In this document: one piece after another, positions 8,781 through 16,683 of the stretch
How positions within the stretch are numbered: the stretch's first letter is position 1
How the letters are laid out: each line of letters begins with the position of its first letter
NCBI RefSeq assembly: GCF_002949735.1
Contig: NZ_CP026687.1
Span: 1-41,255 of the forward strand
Direction of reading: 5' to 3'
DNA from: Nostoc sp. 'Peltigera membranacea cyanobiont' N6
GTDB lineage: Bacteria > Cyanobacteriota > Cyanobacteriia > Cyanobacteriales > Nostocaceae
Length of the DNA stretch: 41,255 nt
Made by a program: the position numbers and the translations under genes
The notes under the pieces: generated by a model
What the model saw: only the letters and a program-made list of their open reading frames with translations
Told to the model about the DNA's origin: nothing
Databases searched by the model: none

Positions 8781-10600
8781 AACGTAAGCAGTTTGAGGAT
8801 TATTTACGATCAGGAACAGCCAACAATATTACTGTGGGGGTGCTGGCGGCCATTGGGTTAATTTGTGGGGCAAAGTCATTTACAGGAACTCAGATTAGTT
8901 TAGTTGAATATTGCTTCATCCCCTCAACACTAAAAAATCCGGTTAATCGTCAAAGGTACTGCACTCCCAACAAGCGTTACATAATGCCCGAATCGGAGTT
9001 TTATGCTGAAGCTTATGCCCCAGCTAACCCAGAGTTTCAGCGTGATAACTTCCTGCCAACCAAAGCTACCCGTCTAAGAATAATAGAACCAAGTAACCCG
9101 GATAAGGCTTTGTGGGGATTAGCTTCAGTGTTATTCCTTGGTGGAGCTTATGGGTTATCCAAAGCTAGGGAATGGCGATTAATCCAACTAATGCCCTCTG
9201 TTCGAGAAGAAATTCGTAGCAATTGGTTAATTTCTAAACTTTGGTCAGGGTTAAAGCTCCATAAGGAAGCATATAGCGCCCAACTAGATTACGAATTCCA
9301 CCAATGGACGGAGAATAGACGGGTAAGAGAAGCGCAGTTGTCAAAAATGACACCGCAAGAGTTAGCCATCTTTCAGGAGCAAGTGAGGTTAAGGGCAGAA
9401 GCCGAAGCACAAGTGCAACTGCAACAGGTAACGGGTCAACCAGTCGGCGCATTACCGGGGCAATCAATGCAGGATATCGCCAGGGGTGACGATAAAGTTA
9501 CTGGCTCTCAACAGCAGACATTACAACAAAATACTGCCCAAAGTCTTCACCCATCAGAATCTCTTGCCCTCAATACTTTGCAAGCCCTAGCCAGAGCCGA
9601 TAGCTCCACTGCTTTAGTTGCCGCACCGGGAAGCGGTAAATCGGTAACGCTCAATTACTTAATTCAGAAAATCTTGGCGGATTACAAGAGTGCTGATATC
9701 TGGGTAATTAGTGCTAAGAATGATAGTTTTTGTGGTTTACGAGAGAAGGAGCGGGTAATTGTCTTTGATCAGGAAAACCCAGACTTAGCCAAAGAGGTAA
9801 TTGACAACTTTTACACGGACTACAAACAGCGTAAACAGCTACCAGAATCAAAGCGCGAATCCTTACCGCCATTGATTCTAATTCTGGATGACTGGTTAGT
9901 GATTGCTGACCAATTAAGTAAGCATTACTCCGACTGGAATTATGGGGGTAAATTACTTGACGTTTTACTGATTGGTAGAGAGTTTAATACTAAGTTTATT
10001 GCTTCCCTACAGTCTTTTAATCTGGCAGCATTGGGCATTGAAAAGATGGACGCTCAAACTCGTCTCTGTCTCAATTTACTGCTCTTAGGTAACAGGTATG
10101 TCAAGAACGGAAGGGAGCAAGAATCTTATGGGGTGCTGGAACTGATTTTAAATAGAGGTGACATTATTCCAGGTAAGCAAGAGCGGGAGCAAATTAAATC
10201 TAAATACTTGTCAGTGAAAGCAGTCTCTTATCAAAACCTCCGTCCAGTGATGATTGCTTCCGTTGGTGGTTTTGTTGTGGCATTAATGCCTCTTTTATCT
10301 AATAAAGTCAACTCCATTGCTTCGGAGCAGGAATATCTAGATAGAGTATTTGACCTAGAATTTAATCTAAATGCTGCTCACAATGTACATCAAAAGCCAT
10401 TATCTGAAGTGGCTAAAAAGATTTATGAATACTTCCAGAATGTGAAGTCAAAAACGCCAAAAACATTACGTGATTTGAAGAAGGCAGATAGGTTATCCGG
10501 CTATTCAGAGCAAGAATTAATTGATGGATTAGCTGAATTAGTTAAGACTGCTCAGGTAAATTCTGATGGCAATGATAGCTACTCTCTGCCTGATTGGTGA
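8777..10600 (+). CDS. VirD4/FtsK/HerA-like membrane ATPase
   Basis: A 607-residue protein starting at the ATG at 8777, which overlaps the previous stop. Two membrane segments sit at about residues 17-33 and 111-127, followed by a charged linker and a P-loop domain: Walker A VAAPGSGKS (281-289) and Walker B LILILDDWLV (366-375). A wing-helix-like end (about 545-600, TLRDLKKADRLSGYSEQELI) may contact DNA. Two N-terminal helices plus a RecA-like motor is the plan of VirD4 coupling proteins and FtsK-type pumps. No relaxase or mating-pore gene is in the window, so a role in moving plasmid DNA at the membrane, rather than full conjugation, is possible. The subfamily is not certain. Confidence 0.7.
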   Translation: MKRKQFEDYLRSGTANNITVGVLAAIGLICGAKSFTGTQISLVEYCFIPSTLKNPVNRQRYCTPNKRYIMPESEFYAEAYAPANPEFQRDNFLPTKATRLRIIEPSNPDKALWGLASVLFLGGAYGLSKAREWRLIQLMPSVREEIRSNWLISKLWSGLKLHKEAYSAQLDYEFHQWTENRRVREAQLSKMTPQELAIFQEQVRLRAEAEAQVQLQQVTGQPVGALPGQSMQDIARGDDKVTGSQQQTLQQNTAQSLHPSESLALNTLQALARADSSTALVAAPGSGKSVTLNYLIQKILADYKSADIWVISAKNDSFCGLREKERVIVFDQENPDLAKEVIDNFYTDYKQRKQLPESKRESLPPLILILDDWLVIADQLSKHYSDWNYGGKLLDVLLIGREFNTKFIASLQSFNLAALGIEKMDAQTRLCLNLLLLGNRYVKNGREQESYGVLELILNRGDIIPGKQEREQIKSKYLSVKAVSYQNLRPVMIASVGGFVVALMPLLSNKVNSIASEQEYLDRVFDLEFNLNAAHNVHQKPLSEVAKKIYEYFQNVKSKTPKTLRDLKKADRLSGYSEQELIDGLAELVKTAQVNSDGNDSYSLPDW

Positions 10601-10606
10601 AGGTAA

Positions 10607-10747
10607 TGCCGTAATGCCGTGGTGAGAATCAGGTCTGTTTTACGGGCTTTAATGGGTGTCCACGGCATACGGCACAATCACGGCAATCCATACCCTGTAT
10701 AGGTCGTAGCCTACGGCACTGCTACGGCAGCACGGACACCCACGGCA
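10607..10747. repeat. Cluster of eight YACGGCA repeats (iteron-like)
   Basis: Eight copies of (C/T)ACGGCA occur within 141 bases. Two are inverted at 10607 and 10615. Six are direct, at 10661, 10668, 10679, 10712, 10723 and 10741. An inverted pair, GGGTGTCC (10654-10661) and GGACACCC (10734-10741), brackets the middle. The cluster fills the gap between the ATPase gene and the response regulator. It may bind an initiator, a partition protein or a regulator. Confidence 0.65.
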
Positions 10748-10808
10748 GAAGCATCAATAATAAGTCCGCCAATAAACAGCCATTTATTATTAGAGGATTA
10801 ATCAAATC

Positions 10809-11480
10809 ATGCTGAAAATAGTAATTGTTGAACCAGAAACATTCACGCTCTTAGGCATCAAAGCTGCTATTGAACAATCTCCAGATATAGAAGTAACTGG
10901 TGATGCCACCAGTGGAAAGCTGGGTTTTCAGTTAATTGAACAGACCAACCCTGATGTTGTGTTAGTTGATTTACTCTTACCCGACATGAGTGGTTTAGAA
11001 CTGACTAGCTCAATCAAAAGGAAAACTAATAGTAAAGTGGTGATTTTTACTAATCAGACTCATTCCGACTTTATTAAGTCGGCTTTTCGTCATGGGGCTG
11101 ATTCTTATATGCTCAAAAGTGCTGATATAGAATTGATTGAACTAGCCATCAAGAGAGCTTACTCTGATGAATGCCTGCTTGACCCGAAGCTGGCTAAAAA
11201 ACTGTTAAAAAACCTTGATAAAAATAGATATATTGACCCCAACTCCGTTGACAAAAACTTGCTTGACTCTCCCACCGAACGACAAATACAAGTCCTGCGT
11301 TTACTGGCTCAGGGTTTAGGTTTTGAACAGATTGCCAAAGAAATGTTTCTCTCTGTTAGTACAGTCAAACATTACGCCAGTGATTTGTACAGTAAATGGC
11401 ACGTCAAGAACAGTTATGAGGCAATAAAAAGAGGGGCGATGCTTGGTTATATTGACTATAACTTGATTGTGAATGAATGA
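10809..11480 (+). CDS. NarL/LuxR-type response regulator
   Basis: A 223-residue two-domain regulator. The receiver domain (1-120) has the phospho-acceptor Asp54 in VVLVDLLLPDMSG, Thr81 and Lys103 (YMLKSAD). The usual acidic pair near residue 8 is Glu-Pro-Glu. The LuxR-type HTH (about 155-215) contains LTERQ-like PTERQIQVLRLLAQG and FLSVSTVKHYASDLYSKW. No sensor kinase is nearby, so the partner must be elsewhere. It stands alone, with its own leader behind the YACGGCA cluster and a strong terminator 130 bases downstream. It may control the neighbouring ATPase operon or NACHT pair. Confidence 0.88.
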   Translation: MLKIVIVEPETFTLLGIKAAIEQSPDIEVTGDATSGKLGFQLIEQTNPDVVLVDLLLPDMSGLELTSSIKRKTNSKVVIFTNQTHSDFIKSAFRHGADSYMLKSADIELIELAIKRAYSDECLLDPKLAKKLLKNLDKNRYIDPNSVDKNLLDSPTERQIQVLRLLAQGLGFEQIAKEMFLSVSTVKHYASDLYSKWHVKNSYEAIKRGAMLGYIDYNLIVNE

Positions 11481-11608
11481 TGTATTGGTGAGGATAGCGA
11501 AAGGATTAAGTTGGATATTGGTGGTAGTTAACTTTTCTCTATCTTCCTTCTTAAGAGCGGCTGGCTACCTACCCATGTTCATTACCCTTCTTAAAAAAAG
11601 CCTTTGGT

Positions 11609-11640
11609 GATGCTCGACAGAGATTCTGTCGAGCATCTTT
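11609..11640 (+). terminator. Strong rho-independent terminator after response regulator
   Basis: GATGCTCGACAGA pairs perfectly with TCTGTCGAGCATC around a three-base GAT loop, followed by TTT. It is the only strong signal in the 325-base gap 11481-11805; the rest of that gap shows no gene, and no clear Shine-Dalgarno precedes the next start at 11806. Confidence 0.85.
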
Positions 11641-11805
11641 ATGGCTATTGCTTTGGTTCAGACAAAAGACTCATACTATGGTATCCTCTGCGATTAAGCG
11701 TGAATTCTGGCGGTAGAAAGAGGAAATCAAGTTAAAACGTTAAAATTCTGGAATTGTTCATGGTATATCTGTATCCAAAAAGAAATTTGTATACAGCACC
11801 CAACC

Positions 11806-14013
11806 ATGCCCCAGGACTTCTCCGGTCAAAATCTTTGTGGGCGCTCCTTCAAGGGACAAAAACTTGAGGGTGCAAATTTTAGTTATGCAGATATCAAGAG
11901 TGCAGATTTTACAGATGCAAATCTGAGGGGGGCAAACTTTAGCCATGCTACTGCTGGACTACAAAAGCGTTGGGCTATTTTTTTAGTCTGTATTTCGTGG
12001 TTACTATCTGGATTTTTAGGATTTTTTTTAGTTTCTACTGGAGCTTTAATAGCTTTTATATTTAACAGTTCAAGACCAGAAAATCTGGTTACAGGCTGGA
12101 CTGTCTTAATAGTAATAATTGTTGTTTTTTTAGTCATCCTTCGCGAAGGATTAAACTCAGCCCTCGCCGTCGCCGTACCCGTCACTGGAACCTTAGTCGT
12201 CATTGCAGCCGTCGCCGTACCCGTCGTCTTCGCCGGATATGGAGCCGGAGCAATCGCCATCGCGGGATCTGGAATATTGGCTGTACCCGTCGCCTTCGCC
12301 TTTGCCGGAGTCGTCACCGTTGCGGGATCTGGAGTATTCGCTGTACCCGTCGCCGTCGCCGTCGCCTTTGCCGTCGCCGTCACCGTTGCGGGATCTAGAG
12401 TATTCGCCGTCGCTGTCGCCTTTGCCTTTGCCGTGACCGGAGTAGTCGCCTTCGTCGTCGGAACCTCCGCCTTTGCCTTTGCCGTGACCGGAGTAGTCGC
12501 CTTCGTCGTCGGAACTTCCGCCTTTGCCGTCGCCGGAATTTTACTTAGTGCTTTCATTGCTTGGAGAGCAATAAGAGGGGATGAAAAATACACTCCTATT
12601 CGCAACATCGCTGTCAACCTTGCTGCAACAGGAGGTACAAGCTTTCATGGCGCTGACTTAACGGATGCTGATTTCACCCAAGCTACGCTCAAAAGTACAG
12701 ATTTGCGAAACACTATCCTTATCTGTAGCTGTTGGCATCAAGCTAAAATGCTTGACCGTGTTCGTCCTGGTTCAACTTATCTGCAAAACTCACAAGTACG
12801 TCAACTGTTGGTTACAAAACAAGGACAAGACAAAAACTTTGACCGTCAAATTTTGCGGGGTATCAACTTAAAAGCAGCTAACCTAGCAGATGCCAGCTTT
12901 ATTGGTGCTGACCTCAGTGAAGCCAATTTGCAAGATGCCGATTTGTCAAGGGCAAAGCTAAAGCAAACCCAACTAGACGGCACAGATTTAACAGGTGCAA
13001 CACTCACCGGAGCTTTCATTGAAGATTGGGGAATCACGAATACAACTAAATTAAATGGAGTGCGGTGTGAATACGTTTATATGCGACTGCCTACAAAAGA
13101 AAACCCTGATCCACTTCGCAAACCTGATAACAATAAAGAAGTGTTTGCAGATGGGGAGTTCGGTGATTTCATTCAACCTATTTTTGATACACTTGACCTC
13201 TACCACAACCAAGGAGTTGACCCAAGGGCGATCGCAATTTCCTTTAAGCAGTTAGCAGAAAATCACCCAGAGGCGGATTTACGAATTGTTGGCATGGAAG
13301 TACGAGCTGAAGATAAATTTTTGCTTCGTGCTAAAACCGCAGATACGGCTGACAAGTCCCAACTGAGTGCAGAATATTTTGATAGTTATAACGAGACAAA
13401 AAGCTTGCCAGAGCGAGAAATTCAATTACTACTAGAAGAAAAAGATAGTAGAATTCGTAGTTTAGAAACTATGGTAATGACGGCGCTAGAGCGTCCCAGC
13501 TTTTATTCAAATATCCAAGTTGAAGAGGTAGGTACTATGACTAACAACCCCGGTGGCTTTTCAGTTGGTGGTTCAGTTGGCGGCGATATCAGAAACTTGC
13601 AAGGCGATAAGAACCGCGCAACTCAAGGTGACAATAACCAAGGTGTGCTTGGTGATGGTAATCAGGTGACGCAACAAAATCAAGTGGGTGCAGACACCGG
13701 AGAATCACTAACTAAAGAGGATGTTGTCAAGTTACTGGCACAATTAGAAACTTTAATTAAAGGGGCAGAACTCCCAGCCGACACTAAAGAAGAAGTAATT
13801 GAAGATTTGAGTGCAGCTAAGAAAGCCACAGATAAAGAAGAACCAAACAAGCAACGTGCATTAGAGCGTTTGGGAACTGTGGCAGAAACACTTGAAAAAA
13901 CAAGTAAGGGCGTGGAAGCTGGTCAGAAAGTCTGGACAATAGCCAAGCCGATTATTGTGAAAGTTGCAACTTGGTTAGGTGTTGCTGCTGGTTCTCACCT
14001 GTTGGGATTGTAG
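11806..14013 (+). CDS. Pentapeptide-repeat membrane protein with GDxN motif (candidate effector)
   Basis: A 735-residue mosaic. Residues 6-50 are pentapeptide repeats (ADFTDANLRGANF). Residues 55-110 hold two membrane helices. Residues about 117-245 are an extreme Ala/Val/Phe/Gly segment, including a 17-residue unit repeated twice in tandem (VTGVVAFVVGTSAFAFA). More pentapeptide repeats follow (about 280-405, with ADLSEANLQDADL), then a helical globular part (about 440-575, with a coiled coil near EREIQLLLEEKDSRIRSLE). At 586-628 there is a Gly/Asp/Asn-rich motif (QGDKNRATQGDNNQ, VLGDGNQV), and a final helical part ends in a hydrophobic tail. The gene is 9 bases upstream of the NACHT gene, whose N-terminus carries the same motif. 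I infer a membrane-acting partner of that ATPase. Confidence 0.75.
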   Translation: MPQDFSGQNLCGRSFKGQKLEGANFSYADIKSADFTDANLRGANFSHATAGLQKRWAIFLVCISWLLSGFLGFFLVSTGALIAFIFNSSRPENLVTGWTVLIVIIVVFLVILREGLNSALAVAVPVTGTLVVIAAVAVPVVFAGYGAGAIAIAGSGILAVPVAFAFAGVVTVAGSGVFAVPVAVAVAFAVAVTVAGSRVFAVAVAFAFAVTGVVAFVVGTSAFAFAVTGVVAFVVGTSAFAVAGILLSAFIAWRAIRGDEKYTPIRNIAVNLAATGGTSFHGADLTDADFTQATLKSTDLRNTILICSCWHQAKMLDRVRPGSTYLQNSQVRQLLVTKQGQDKNFDRQILRGINLKAANLADASFIGADLSEANLQDADLSRAKLKQTQLDGTDLTGATLTGAFIEDWGITNTTKLNGVRCEYVYMRLPTKENPDPLRKPDNNKEVFADGEFGDFIQPIFDTLDLYHNQGVDPRAIAISFKQLAENHPEADLRIVGMEVRAEDKFLLRAKTADTADKSQLSAEYFDSYNETKSLPEREIQLLLEEKDSRIRSLETMVMTALERPSFYSNIQVEEVGTMTNNPGGFSVGGSVGGDIRNLQGDKNRATQGDNNQGVLGDGNQVTQQNQVGADTGESLTKEDVVKLLAQLETLIKGAELPADTKEEVIEDLSAAKKATDKEEPNKQRALERLGTVAETLEKTSKGVEAGQKVWTIAKPIIVKVATWLGVAAGSHLLGL
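12154..12540 (+). repeat. GC-rich tandem repeats inside the pentapeptide gene
   Basis: The stretch is made of GCC/GTC hexamer-like units within larger repeats. GCGGGATCTGGAGTATTCGC-type units recur near 12263, 12326 and 12386. Two nearly identical 51-base units follow directly at 12433-12483 and 12484-12534. All units keep the reading frame and encode membrane-type Ala/Val/Gly residues. The repeats also leave long open frames on the opposite strand and in another forward frame, which I regard as by-products. Confidence 0.8.
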
Positions 14014-14022
14014 AACGCATTT

Positions 14023-16254
14023 ATGAGTCAGCTACCTGAGAACTTTGAACCACGGCAGCCTGATAGTTCCGCACCTGAAAATGTAGTAGAGGGGAATCAA
14101 AACCGAGCCGTTCAGGGTAATGATAACCAAGCTGTTCTGGGGGATGGCAATACTGTTAATCAAGAGCATAACAACTGGATTATCAATACTCTGAATGTTT
14201 TATTAAATCAGCAGACAACAACACCAGTAGGCAACCCTGCTCGACCAAATAATCAACGAATACTACTAGCCGCAGTCAAAGAAGAAGTTACAGCACGGTT
14301 AAGGCAATCTCTACACAATGCTGTGCTAATTAATTTAGGTAAAGAGTCGCAACCGCAACAAGTAAAGCGCCCTTGGGATGCTGAGATAAAAATTGGCTTA
14401 AAGCCTGCTGTACCTCTCCCAGATACCACAACTGTTTTGTCAGTTTTTGAGTCAGAAGAAATTGCAGGTAAACTGTTAATACTGGGTGCGCCAGGGGCAG
14501 GAAAGACGACTACACAATTAGAACTGGCTCAAGAATTAATTAAACGTGCAGAAGAACAGCCTGATTATCCCGTTCCTGTTTTATTTAATTTATCGTCTTG
14601 GAAAGATGACCGCCAATCTATAACTGATTGGTTAGTGGTTGAACTCAAATCTAAATATGGTGTTTCAACTAAACTTGGTCAAGATTGGGTAAACAATCAC
14701 CAATTACTACCATTGCTTGATGGTTTGGATGAACTTGAACCACAGCGTCAAGAACTTTGTGTCCAAAAAATTAATCAGTTTTTAGCAGGTGAAACTAGAC
14801 CAATTTCTCTAGTTGTTTGTAGCCGCATTGAGGAATATAGTAACTACTCTACTCAATTACAACTTAACGGTGCTATCTACTTACAGCCTTTAAGCAATAA
14901 TCAAATTTGTGATTATCTAACCTCTATAAATTATATAGAACTGTGGTCAACTATCAGTAGCGACTTAGACTTGCTAGAGTTGGTTAAAACTCCCTTACTA
15001 CTTAGCATTACTGTTTTAGCTTCTCAAGAAATATCTGTTGAAGCATGGCAACATTTGAATTCTACAGCAGACCGTCTTCAGTATTTGCTAGATGCCTATG
15101 TGGGGCGGATGTTGACACGGAATATTAATAGTAGGGCATATTTCAAGAATAAAACTCCTAATCCTAAACAAACCCGACTGTGGCTTGTTTGGTTAGCTCA
15201 ACAAATGCAAAGGGAAGCTAAAACTGAGTTCTTAATTGAAGAAATGCAGCCTAGTTTATTAAAAACTAAAATCCTCAAAGTTATTTATAATTTGATTGTC
15301 TGGGGAGTTATACAAATGCTGATTTATGGACTGATTTATGGGCTGAGTTTTGGGCTGATTGGAGGGCTGATTGGAGGGCTGAGTTTTGGGCTGATTGGAG
15401 GGCTGATTGGAGGGCTGATTAATGGTTTATTTGGTGAGATAATAGAGTATAAACTTGAAAATATAGGTTTAATTAGGTCTAATAATTTTTTTAACAAAAC
15501 CATTATAAAATGGCTGATTTTTGGGCTGAGTTTTGGGCTGATTTCTGGGCTGAGTTTTGGGCTGATTGGAATGCTGAGTGTAGGGCTGAGTGTAGGGCTG
15601 AGTGTAGGGCTGATTTCTGGGCTGATTGGAGATAAAATTGAAGCAATTGAAACCCTAAAATTTTCTTATCATAATTTCAAAAATGCGCTGAGTGTAGGGC
15701 TGATTTTTGGGCTGAGTGTAGAGCTGATTTCTGATCTGATTTCTGGGCTGAGTGTAGATCTGATTTTTGGGACGATTTCTGGGCTGATTTCTGGGCTGAT
15801 TTCTGGGCTGATTTCTGGGCTGTTTTATGGGCTGATTTTTGGATTTCATGGGTTAGAGATAGAAAATAAAACTATTCCTAACCAAGGTATTTGGCAATCT
15901 GCTAAAAATACAGTAAAGTTATCAACATTGTTTTTTTTACCTTCCACAATATTAATCTTTTTGATTCAACGAATTCTACAAAAGAATAGTTTAAATGAAG
16001 CTTTAATTTTTAGCTTGGTGTCTGGATTACTTTTGGGATTATTGGTGGCGATACCTAGAAGCGGAACACCCGTTATTAAACACTTTACCCTACGCCTCAT
16101 TCTCTACCGCAACGGCTACATCCCCTGGAACTACGCCCGTTTCCTCAACTACTGCACCGAGCGATTATTTCTCCAGCGTGTTGGTGGCCGCTATCGCTTC
16201 ATCCACAAACTGCTGCAAGAGCATTTCGCCAAAATGGAGTTCAAGCGGAATTAG
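14023..16254 (+). CDS. NACHT-family STAND ATPase with GDxN motif and multi-pass membrane end
   Basis: A 743-residue signalling ATPase. The N-terminal motif (residues 24-44: GNQNRAVQGNDNQ, VLGDGN) matches the one in the preceding gene. The NACHT domain follows, with Walker A LGAPGAGKTT (154-163), Walker B LPLLDGLDEL (229-238) and the sensor-like VVCSRIEEY (264-272). Residues about 430-650 are dozens of tetrapeptides of the GLIS/GLSF/GLSV kind, giving many glycine-faced membrane helices. A conserved ending (YRFIHKLLQEHFAKMEF) closes the protein. NACHT proteins act as sensors that oligomerise and trigger an effector. The short gap and shared motif make the upstream protein the likely partner. 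The trigger is unknown. Confidence 0.85.
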   Translation: MSQLPENFEPRQPDSSAPENVVEGNQNRAVQGNDNQAVLGDGNTVNQEHNNWIINTLNVLLNQQTTTPVGNPARPNNQRILLAAVKEEVTARLRQSLHNAVLINLGKESQPQQVKRPWDAEIKIGLKPAVPLPDTTTVLSVFESEEIAGKLLILGAPGAGKTTTQLELAQELIKRAEEQPDYPVPVLFNLSSWKDDRQSITDWLVVELKSKYGVSTKLGQDWVNNHQLLPLLDGLDELEPQRQELCVQKINQFLAGETRPISLVVCSRIEEYSNYSTQLQLNGAIYLQPLSNNQICDYLTSINYIELWSTISSDLDLLELVKTPLLLSITVLASQEISVEAWQHLNSTADRLQYLLDAYVGRMLTRNINSRAYFKNKTPNPKQTRLWLVWLAQQMQREAKTEFLIEEMQPSLLKTKILKVIYNLIVWGVIQMLIYGLIYGLSFGLIGGLIGGLSFGLIGGLIGGLINGLFGEIIEYKLENIGLIRSNNFFNKTIIKWLIFGLSFGLISGLSFGLIGMLSVGLSVGLSVGLISGLIGDKIEAIETLKFSYHNFKNALSVGLIFGLSVELISDLISGLSVDLIFGTISGLISGLISGLISGLFYGLIFGFHGLEIENKTIPNQGIWQSAKNTVKLSTLFFLPSTILIFLIQRILQKNSLNEALIFSLVSGLLLGLLVAIPRSGTPVIKHFTLRLILYRNGYIPWNYARFLNYCTERLFLQRVGGRYRFIHKLLQEHFAKMEFKRN
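15310..15840 (+). repeat. 12-base tandem repeats in the NACHT gene
   Basis: A degenerate 12-mer, GGGCTGA(T/G)T followed by three variable bases, runs in frame in several blocks (about 15320-15420, 15510-15630 and 15680-15840). Each unit encodes Gly-Leu-(Ile/Ser)-x. Near-identical neighbours such as GGGCTGATTTCT repeated four times at about 15779-15826 suggest recent slippage or unequal crossing over. Confidence 0.85.
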
Positions 16255-16683
16255 GAAGATACAACCAACTCACGCGGAGAGAGTCATAGTCAATTCCTTG
16301 TGGAAACGAGGGCGATCGCCATCGCCTGACTTGCGCCAAAATTGATATCAACTTTGATATCAATGCCCCACCAGAGTAAGCGATTGCCACCGGCTCATGG
16401 CGGTTACGCCATCGCTTGGAGCAATTCTGTATTTGGCACGCAACAAAGCCAAAGTAGTATCAATAACTATGCCGATTGACATCTTTGATCACAAAATTGG
16501 CATGAAAGTAAAAATAATTACAAAATTTACTTAGAAGGCAAAAAGTATTAATCCCAGGCATTCCAGAATCGGAAAAATCTCTTTTTGTGTTTGGGATGGA
16601 AGGAGAAGAGTGTATTTTGCGTTGGTGATGTGTGTAATGATATAACACGTTAATGAAAAGGTGCATTGTCATTAACGATAAAA
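16255..16683. other. Intergenic region with palindromes before the recombinase
   Basis: No convincing gene was found. It contains paired TTGATATCAA/TGATATCAAT palindromes near 16342-16363 and an ATGGCG-GTTA-CGCCAT hairpin at 16397-16412, of the dispersed cyanobacterial kind. A perfect CGTTAATG/CATTAACG inverted repeat (16648-16655 and 16670-16677) ends 6 bases before the recombinase start. The last could be an operator for the recombinase gene or part of its recombination site. Confidence 0.5.

Noticed and set aside
8777..10600. Full conjugation system
   Set aside because: Only a coupling-protein-like ATPase is seen; no relaxase, VirB4 or mating-pore gene is in the window.
11883..12617. Long leftward open frame (244 codons) opposite the pentapeptide gene
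   Set aside because: It is composed of Thr/Ala/Pro/Val repeats produced by the GCC/GTC tandem DNA repeats of the other strand, with no domain and no ribosome site.
15655..15849. Leftward open frame of Gln-Pro-Arg-Asn repeats
   Set aside because: It is the antisense of the 12-mer repeats in the NACHT gene; low complexity only.
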